DNA of 64,000 bases from DASSUW01 sp963844205. GTDB taxonomy: Bacteria > Actinomycetota > Thermoleophilia > Solirubrobacterales > Solirubrobacteraceae. Position 1 is the stretch's first letter; each line of letters begins with the position of its first letter. The stretch covers positions 434,001-498,000 of the forward strand of contig CAWJNK010000013.1 of NCBI GenBank assembly GCA_963844205.1, read 5' to 3'. A model generated the notes under the pieces. The model was not told the DNA's origin. It did not search any database and saw only the letters and a program-made list of their open reading frames with translations. A program made the position numbers and the translations under genes. Positions 59,559 to 64,000 of this stretch are shown here, piece after piece.

Positions 59559-59579
59559 GTCCCTCGTCGAACGAGGGAC
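59559..59579. terminator. 9-3-9 hairpin upstream of the XRE gene
   Basis: GTCCCTCGT, CGA, ACGAGGGAC: perfect arms with a 3-base loop in the gap between the XRE start and the ArsR gene. Could be a terminator or an XRE operator; no U-run. Confidence 0.4.
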
Positions 59580-59656
59580 TGGGCCGGCGCTGGAAAGTGG
59601 CGGCAGCGCCTAGCAATCTGCTCGGGATCGGCGTTGGTGGAGGGAGGTGAGACCCT

Positions 59657-59719
59657 GTGACGATTGAGATCCTGGAGCGCCCGTTGGTGCCGGAGTCAGC
59701 GGTGTGGAAGGGCAACTGA
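59657..59719 (+). CDS. possible 20-residue leader peptide
   Basis: GTG start with GGAGGGAGGTG ending seven bases upstream, one of the best ribosome sites in the window. It codes for TIEILERPLVPESAVWKGN after the initiator and stops 45 bases before the ArsR gene. No homology recognised. It may be a translated leader, the end of a lost gene, or chance. Confidence 0.3.
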   Translation: MTIEILERPLVPESAVWKGN

Positions 59720-59764
59720 CCTGAGTTGATCCGCCGCAGGAGACAGCTGGCAGGATCCCGTCCC

Positions 59765-60322
59765 ATGCCACGGGGCTCTCGAGGCGAGGATGCGCTGGTC
59801 GGCGCGCTCAGTCATCCGACGCGGCGCACGATCCTTCGCATCCTCGCCGCTCGGGTGGCGAGCCCGAGCGAGATGGCGGAGGAGATCGGCGAGCCGATCG
59901 GCCGCGTGAGCCATCACGTCCGCTGGCTCGCCGCGCGTGGCTTGATCGAACTCGTGGATACGGCGCCGCGACGTGGAGCGGTCGAGCACTACTACCGGGC
60001 GCGAAGTCAACCGTTGCTCACGGATGAGCGCTGGCGTGAGCTCTCGGCCGCCCGTCGGGCATCGCTCGCGGACCGGATGCTGCGCGACCTCTGGGCCGAC
60101 GTGCTCGACGCACGGCAAGCCGACGCGCTCGTCGAGGACGACGTGCACCTCACGCGCACGCTGTTGAAACTTGACGATCAGGGTCACCGCCAGCTCAGCG
60201 ACCTGCTGCTCGAGGTCGTCGTCAGGGCGCTCGAGATCGAGGCCGAGAGCAAGGCGCGCCTCGGAGCGGGCACAGGTCGCCCAACTGAGCTTGGCGTGCT
60301 GCACTTCCGGCGTCCGCCGTAG
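59765..60322 (+). CDS. ArsR-type winged-helix regulator
   Basis: 185 residues: HTH_20/ArsR domain (about 8-90) with LSHPTRRTILRILAARVASP and IGRVSHHVRWLAARGLIEL, and a C-terminal helical part that may dimerise. No metal-binding Cys pair is seen, so it is probably not a classic arsenic sensor. Target unknown. ATG at 59765 is preferred to an upstream ATG at 59726. Confidence 0.85.
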   Translation: MPRGSRGEDALVGALSHPTRRTILRILAARVASPSEMAEEIGEPIGRVSHHVRWLAARGLIELVDTAPRRGAVEHYYRARSQPLLTDERWRELSAARRASLADRMLRDLWADVLDARQADALVEDDVHLTRTLLKLDDQGHRQLSDLLLEVVVRALEIEAESKARLGAGTGRPTELGVLHFRRPP

Positions 60323-60338
60323 GGCTCTTGCGTAAGGT

Positions 60339-61121
60339 TCAGCTCTCGACCGGGGCGCGGGCGACGAAGATCGCCTTCGTGTTTCTGAGCTCGTCGAGGT
60401 CCTCGGTCAGCGACCCGTCGAGGTACATGCCGCGGACCGCGACCGGCGCGAGGCCCGCGGTCACCAGCGCGGCCTCGACGACGGTCGCGTCGTGATGGCG
60501 TTGCACGTGCTGTGAGTACGTCCGGGACCACGTCCCGTCCGCGGTCGCGCGCAGCATTTCGAGCGTCGCGTGCGCGAAGCCTCCGACCGGGAGGTCCGTT
60601 GGCGTCGAACCGTCCCAGACCAGCACCTCGCCCTCGCCCTGGATGACCGTCAGCGTCGCGAAGAACGTTCGGTAGGCCAGCAGCGTGTTCGCATCGAACA
60701 CGAGCACGCCGCCGGGCGCGAGGTTCCTGGCGAGGCCGCGCAGCGCCGCGCCGACCTCCGACGGCTCGTGCAGGTAGTTCACCGCGTCGTCGAGGAAGCA
60801 CACCAGATCGAACTCACCGAGCACCGGGAGCGACCGCACGTCGTGCACCGAGACCCGCGCACGGCCCGCGGCCTTCTCGGCAGCGATCGCGGCCATCCGC
60901 GGCGAGAGGTCGCACGCCGTCACGTCGTAGCCGCGCTCGAGGAAGGGCAGGAAGCTCTTGCCGGTTCCGCAGGCGACGTCGAGCAGCCGCCGGCCTCGCA
61001 GGCCCGCCTGACGCGCGAGCTCCTCCAGCGTCGCCGTCCATTCGTCGTAGCGGTGGTGGGCGGTGAACGCGTCGTACGACGGCGCCATCGCCTCGTATGC
61101 CTGCAGCGCGTGATCGCTCAC
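60339..61121 (-). CDS. class I SAM-dependent methyltransferase
   Basis: 260 residues; SAM motif I LLDVACGTGKSFLPFLERG, motif II ACDLSPRM and post-motif LVCFLDDAVNYL. GTG at 61121 overlaps the stop of the upstream MBL gene (GTGA), so the gene is translationally coupled to it. Small-molecule methyltransferase of unknown substrate, last gene of the terminal operon. Confidence 0.85.
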   Translation of the reverse strand: MSDHALQAYEAMAPSYDAFTAHHRYDEWTATLEELARQAGLRGRRLLDVACGTGKSFLPFLERGYDVTACDLSPRMAAIAAEKAAGRARVSVHDVRSLPVLGEFDLVCFLDDAVNYLHEPSEVGAALRGLARNLAPGGVLVFDANTLLAYRTFFATLTVIQGEGEVLVWDGSTPTDLPVGGFAHATLEMLRATADGTWSRTYSQHVQRHHDATVVEAALVTAGLAPVAVRGMYLDGSLTEDLDELRNTKAIFVARAPVES

Positions 61122-61977
61122 CCCCGAGCGATTGCAGCACCGGGCTTCGTCGCGTGTCCAGACGACATCGTGTCCCCCTCCGACGGAAGGGCCAGGTTCG
61201 CGCGCGCGCCGATCGGAAGCCACCGGACGCTTTCGCGCAGGACCTCCGGCGCGGTCGCGAACTCGCGCTCGATCGCAGCCCGCCCCTCTGTGAAGTGCTT
61301 CCAGCCCTCGTAATGGACGGGGATCAGCGTCCGCGGCCGGATCAGCGTGCCCAGCTCAACGGCGTCGCGCGCGGTCATCGTGTACCGGATCGGCCCGGTG
61401 ACCGGGAACCGGACCGCGCCGAGATGCAGGAGTGCGGTGTCGACCTGCACGCGGGTGGCGACCTCGCGCACGCCGTCGTAGAGCACCGTGTCGCCGGAGA
61501 TCCACAGCGCGCCGTGCTCCTGACCGTCCCAGCGGAGCGCGAAGCCGATCACGTCGCCGATGACGAAGTGGGCGTGCGGCGGGCCGTGGCGGCACGGCGT
61601 CGCCATGACGTCGATGTCGGGCCGTCCCGGCGCCGAGAGCCGCGTCGACTGCCAGTCGTGCAGCCCCCGCGCACCCCCGCCGAGGCGACGCGCGCCCGAG
61701 GCGGTGGTGACGATGGCGCCCGCCGTTGCGAGAGAGCGCGCGGCCCGCCTCGTCGAGGTTGTCCCCGTGGTGCTCGTGGGTGAGCAGGACGGCGTCGATC
61801 CGCCCGATGTCGCCGGCAGCGATCGCCGGCCCCGCGAGCTTGCGCGACGCGGCGCCCCAGCCGAAGCCGTACCGGCGGCCGGGAGGCGTCGAACGTCGGG
61901 TCGGTCAGCAGCCGCCAGCCACCCACCTCGACGAGCACGGTCGGCCCGCCGACGTGGGTGAGATGGACACCGTTCAC
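61118..61977 (-). pseudogene. MBL-fold hydrolase gene with two +1 frameshifts
   Basis: Starting at GTG 61977, coding reads NGVHLTHVGGPTVLVEVGGW ... DPTFDA. It shifts near 61885-61890 to YGFGWGAASRKLAGPAIAAG ... LLTHEHHGDNLDEAGRAL, and shifts again near 61730-61740 (a CTCTCTC run) to ATAGAIVTTASGARRLGGGA and on to the end. Removing one base at each point gives about 285 residues with metal motif THEHHGDN and later HYEGWKHF. Relatives are UlaG-type MBL hydrolases. Either a decaying gene or two sequencing errors. Confidence 0.75.
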
Positions 61978-62783
61978 GTCGCGCTCGTGACCGCCGCGTG
62001 CCTCAAAGCCCAGTCGAGCGCGTAGTCGGCCACCCGCTCCCACCCCGGCCACGCGGGCAGCAGGTGCGGGCCCTCGAACTGCTCGACCTCGGTGACGACG
62101 TCGTCGTTCCAGTGCTTGGCGTTCGACTGCTGGATCGAGGGCGGCATCAGGTTGTCGGTGCTGCCGGAGATGAACAGCAGCGGCGCGCGCTCGGTGTTCT
62201 TGTAGTTCACCCAGTTGTCGTCCTTGCCCGGGTGGATGTTCGCCAGCGCGCTGCCCCAGAAGATCTCGCCCGAGGCGGGGATGTGGTAGCGCTCGTACAG
62301 CCGCCGCGCCTCGTCCTCGGGGAAGCCGTTGGTGAACGCGTAGTTCCACTGCTCGAACGTGAAGCCGACGGCCCGGTGGCGGTTGGCGGGATTGCGCAGC
62401 ACCGGGAAGGTCGCCCTGATCTGCGAGAGCGGCACCCGCTTGACGCCCTCGGTCGGCGCCGAGTTGATCGCCACGCCGGCCGCGCCGAAGCCGTGATCGA
62501 GCAGGACCTGCGTGAACACGCCGCCGGCCGAGTGGCCGATCAGGATCGGCGGCGCGTCAAGCTCGCCGACGACCGACTCGAGGCGCTCGATGATCTGCGG
62601 CACCGTGACCGCCTCGATCGGCGAGGGGTCGGCGTTGAGCGCCTCGACCTCGACGTCGAACCCCGGGTAGGCGGGCGCGAGGACGCGGAACCCCTTGGAC
62701 TCGTAGTGCTCGATCCACTCCTCCCAGCTTCGCGGCGTGACCCAGAAGCCGTGGATGAGGACGATCGTGTCAGGCGTGGCCAT
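61974..62783 (-). CDS. alpha/beta hydrolase
   Basis: 269 residues with oxyanion motif IVLIHGFWVTPRSW, nucleophile Ser in LIGHSAGGVFTQ, Asp in FISGSTDNLMPP and His in FEGPHLLPAWPGW. ATG preceded by AGGAGG six bases upstream. The stop overlaps the GTG of the MBL gene. Likely an esterase or lactonase under control of the upstream LuxR protein. Confidence 0.88.
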   Translation of the reverse strand: MATPDTIVLIHGFWVTPRSWEEWIEHYESKGFRVLAPAYPGFDVEVEALNADPSPIEAVTVPQIIERLESVVGELDAPPILIGHSAGGVFTQVLLDHGFGAAGVAINSAPTEGVKRVPLSQIRATFPVLRNPANRHRAVGFTFEQWNYAFTNGFPEDEARRLYERYHIPASGEIFWGSALANIHPGKDDNWVNYKNTERAPLLFISGSTDNLMPPSIQQSNAKHWNDDVVTEVEQFEGPHLLPAWPGWERVADYALDWALRHAAVTSAT

Positions 62784-63035
62784 TCACTGCCTCCTTGAGA
62801 CGGGGAGCGGGTTGACCGAGACCAGTTCGAGCCCGAGGTCCTGGACGCGCTCGATCAGGCCGTGCAGATGTGCCTGATCCACCACCGCGCCGGCGAGGAC
62901 CGTCGCGCCGTCCCGGCGCTCGAGTCGCATGCCCTCGAACACGACGGCGAAGCGGTCGCTCAGCTCGCCTCGGACGACGAGCTCGTACTGCGTGGTCACT
63001 CGCACAGGCTCGCGGGGCGGTAGGTGACCTGTCAT
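62784..63035 (-). CDS. small conserved-looking protein in the LuxR operon
   Basis: About 83 residues: TTQYELVVRGELSDRFAVVF, a strand-helix pattern ending GLELVSVNPLPVSRR, suggesting an alpha/beta single domain. The stop is immediately before the hydrolase ATG. Start uncertain among ATG 63035, GTG 63038 and later GTGs, because palindromic AGGTGA sites overlap the 5' end. Function unknown. Confidence 0.7.
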   Translation of the reverse strand: MTGHLPPREPVRVTTQYELVVRGELSDRFAVVFEGMRLERRDGATVLAGAVVDQAHLHGLIERVQDLGLELVSVNPLPVSRRQ

Positions 63036-63062
63036 CACCTCTGCGCGATTTCACCTAGGTGA
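63022..63062. promoter_or_regulatory. four AGGTGA half-sites between LuxR gene and its downstream operon
   Basis: AGGTGA (63022-63027) and TCACCT (63035-63040) form an inverted pair with a 7-base spacer. TCACCTAGGTGA (63051-63062) is a perfect 12-bp palindrome ending one base before the LuxR stop codon (63063-63065 on the plus strand). Probable operator array controlling the downstream genes. Confidence 0.6.
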
Positions 63063-64000
63063 TCAGAGCAGCCGGCGAGCCCGCGCCTCGGCGAGCGCAT
63101 CGGCCCTCGACGACACGCCCAGCTTGCGGTAGATCGACTTCACGTGGCTGTGCACGGTGTTGAAGGACAGGAACAGCTCGTGGCCGATCTCCCGCTCGGT
63201 GCTCCCGCCGGTCAGCAGGCGCAGCACCACGAGCTCGCGCTCGGTGACCTCCGTCCCGGTCGCGACGAGGCCCAGCCCTGCCGCACGCACTCGGTCGGGC
63301 AGGGCGCCGGGATCCGGGCATGCGGCGAGCAGCGAGCCGGCCTCCGCCAGGATCTCGGCGGCGCGCCCGCGGTCTCCGATCGCGGCCACGACCGGCGCAA
63401 GCGCGGCGAGGCCGTCGACGAGATCGAGCGGCTGCGCCCAGGCGCGGCGCAGCATCACGCCGTGCTCGAGCTCGGGCAGGGCCTCCTCCGGGCGGCCCTG
63501 GGCGGCCAGCGCGACGCCTCGGGCCGTGTGGATCTCCCCGACCTCCACGGAGTCGAGCAGCCCGCGCTCGCGCGCGAGCTCGATGGCCTCGTCGGCCAGT
63601 CGCGCCTGCTCGGCTCGCCGGCCACGCGAGCCCGCGATCAGCGAGAGGTCCGCGATCGAGGCCACGACGACGATCCACTGCTCGGCTCGCGGGCCGAGGG
63701 TGACCGTCTCCCTCAGCCGCTCCTCGGCGAGGTCAAGATCGCCGTTGCAGTAGTGCGCCCAGCCGAGCGCCCAGGTGACGACCGGATACCAGGGCGAGTC
63801 CGGGCCTTCGAGGACGGCCGACCGCTCGCCGTGCGCGAGCACGGCGCCGACGTCGCCCCACGCAAACGTCGCGGCCAGCACCGACAGGCTCGAGCCGACG
63901 GAGGACAGGCCGTCGGGCAGCGGACCGTCGTCGAGCCCGCCGAGCGCACGAACCGCCGCGACGGCGGCGCGCATGTCGTCCTCGCGTCCGCTCAGCGCGA
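63063..64000 (-). CDS. LuxR-family regulator with helical-repeat region (partial)
   Basis: The C-terminal about 312 residues are visible; the frame stays open through the right edge (ALSGREDD precedes the first internal ATG). A region of TPR-like helical repeats (LGWAHYCNGDLDLAEERLRE, ARGVALAAQGRPEEALPELE) leads to a LuxR HTH at the very end (TERELVVLRLLTGGSTEREI and NTVHSHVKSIYRKLGV). This is the layout of large LAL/MalT-type regulators, whose ATPase part would lie beyond the window. It heads the operon that continues leftwards to 60339. Confidence 0.85.
   Translation of the reverse strand, partial: ALSGREDDMRAAVAAVRALGGLDDGPLPDGLSSVGSSLSVLAATFAWGDVGAVLAHGERSAVLEGPDSPWYPVVTWALGWAHYCNGDLDLAEERLRETVTLGPRAEQWIVVVASIADLSLIAGSRGRRAEQARLADEAIELARERGLLDSVEVGEIHTARGVALAAQGRPEEALPELEHGVMLRRAWAQPLDLVDGLAALAPVVAAIGDRGRAAEILAEAGSLLAACPDPGALPDRVRAAGLGLVATGTEVTERELVVLRLLTGGSTEREIGHELFLSFNTVHSHVKSIYRKLGVSSRADALAEARARRLL

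Overview
This is a 64 kb stretch of very GC-rich chromosome, densely packed with short, mostly overlapping operons (ATGA, GTGA and TGATG junctions) and with many convergent gene pairs whose stops lie within a few bases of each other. The gene content points to a soil actinomycete, most likely of the Thermoleophilia/Solirubrobacterales type. The clues are a tandem Ku pair, DUF6325 and SHOCT small proteins, DHA2-type MFS pumps, an AAC(2')-like acetyltransferase otherwise best known from mycobacteria, a luciferase-like/F420-type oxidoreductase pair and many NarL/LuxR, MarR and LysR regulators. The lineage is inferred from gene style; there is no rRNA or marker gene here. No tRNA, rRNA, CRISPR array, insertion sequence or prophage was seen.

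Layout. 0-6 kb: amylosucrase and an MBL/rhodanese sulfur protein on the minus strand, head-to-head with the sulfate-activation genes cysD and cysNC. 6-12 kb: a Tat-exported protein of unknown function, a PLP aminotransferase, an amino-acid permease relic, a LysR regulator and a frameshifted gene. 12-13.5 kb: two overlapping Ku genes. 13.5-20 kb: RDD protein, a holin-like/phosphodiesterase membrane protein, two response regulators and a membrane histidine kinase. 20-31.3 kb: small SHOCT/PLDc_N/DUF6325 proteins, two MFS pumps, a shortened universal stress protein, a phospholipase-D-type enzyme, a GH15 glucosidase, an ion channel and an AI-2E-family permease. 31.4-35.1 kb: HerA-like ATPase, AAC(2')-like acetyltransferase, DUF4242 protein, metallophosphoesterase and cupin.

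35.2-49.3 kb looks like one fatty-/organic-acid metabolic district. A four-gene operon (acyl-CoA ligase, PHA-synthase-like protein, alpha/beta hydrolase, acyl-CoA dehydrogenase) lies left of a MarR/quinone-oxidoreductase pair. Next comes a PucR regulator coupled to a second acyl-CoA ligase, then a complete livFGHM-plus-binding-protein importer. The promoters of the first operon and of the importer share a gapped element of about 39 bp (GGAGTTGTC, 9 bases, CAACG, 12 bases, ACTT). This suggests a common regulon, possibly under the PucR protein encoded between them. I consider this the most useful new observation in the window.

49.3-64 kb is more worn. A repeat-rich non-coding stretch contains a histidine-kinase relic, and a copper locus (ycnI-copD) appears to have lost its middle. 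An MBL-fold gene carries two +1 frameshifts. Intact genes here include an AraC/cupin pair, an HD hydrolase, LysR/FAD oxidoreductase/DapA-like genes, MarR/LLM/F420-reductase-like genes, XRE and ArsR regulators, and a terminal LuxR-controlled operon with four AGGTGA half-sites between regulator and targets. The right-hand LuxR gene runs off the window.
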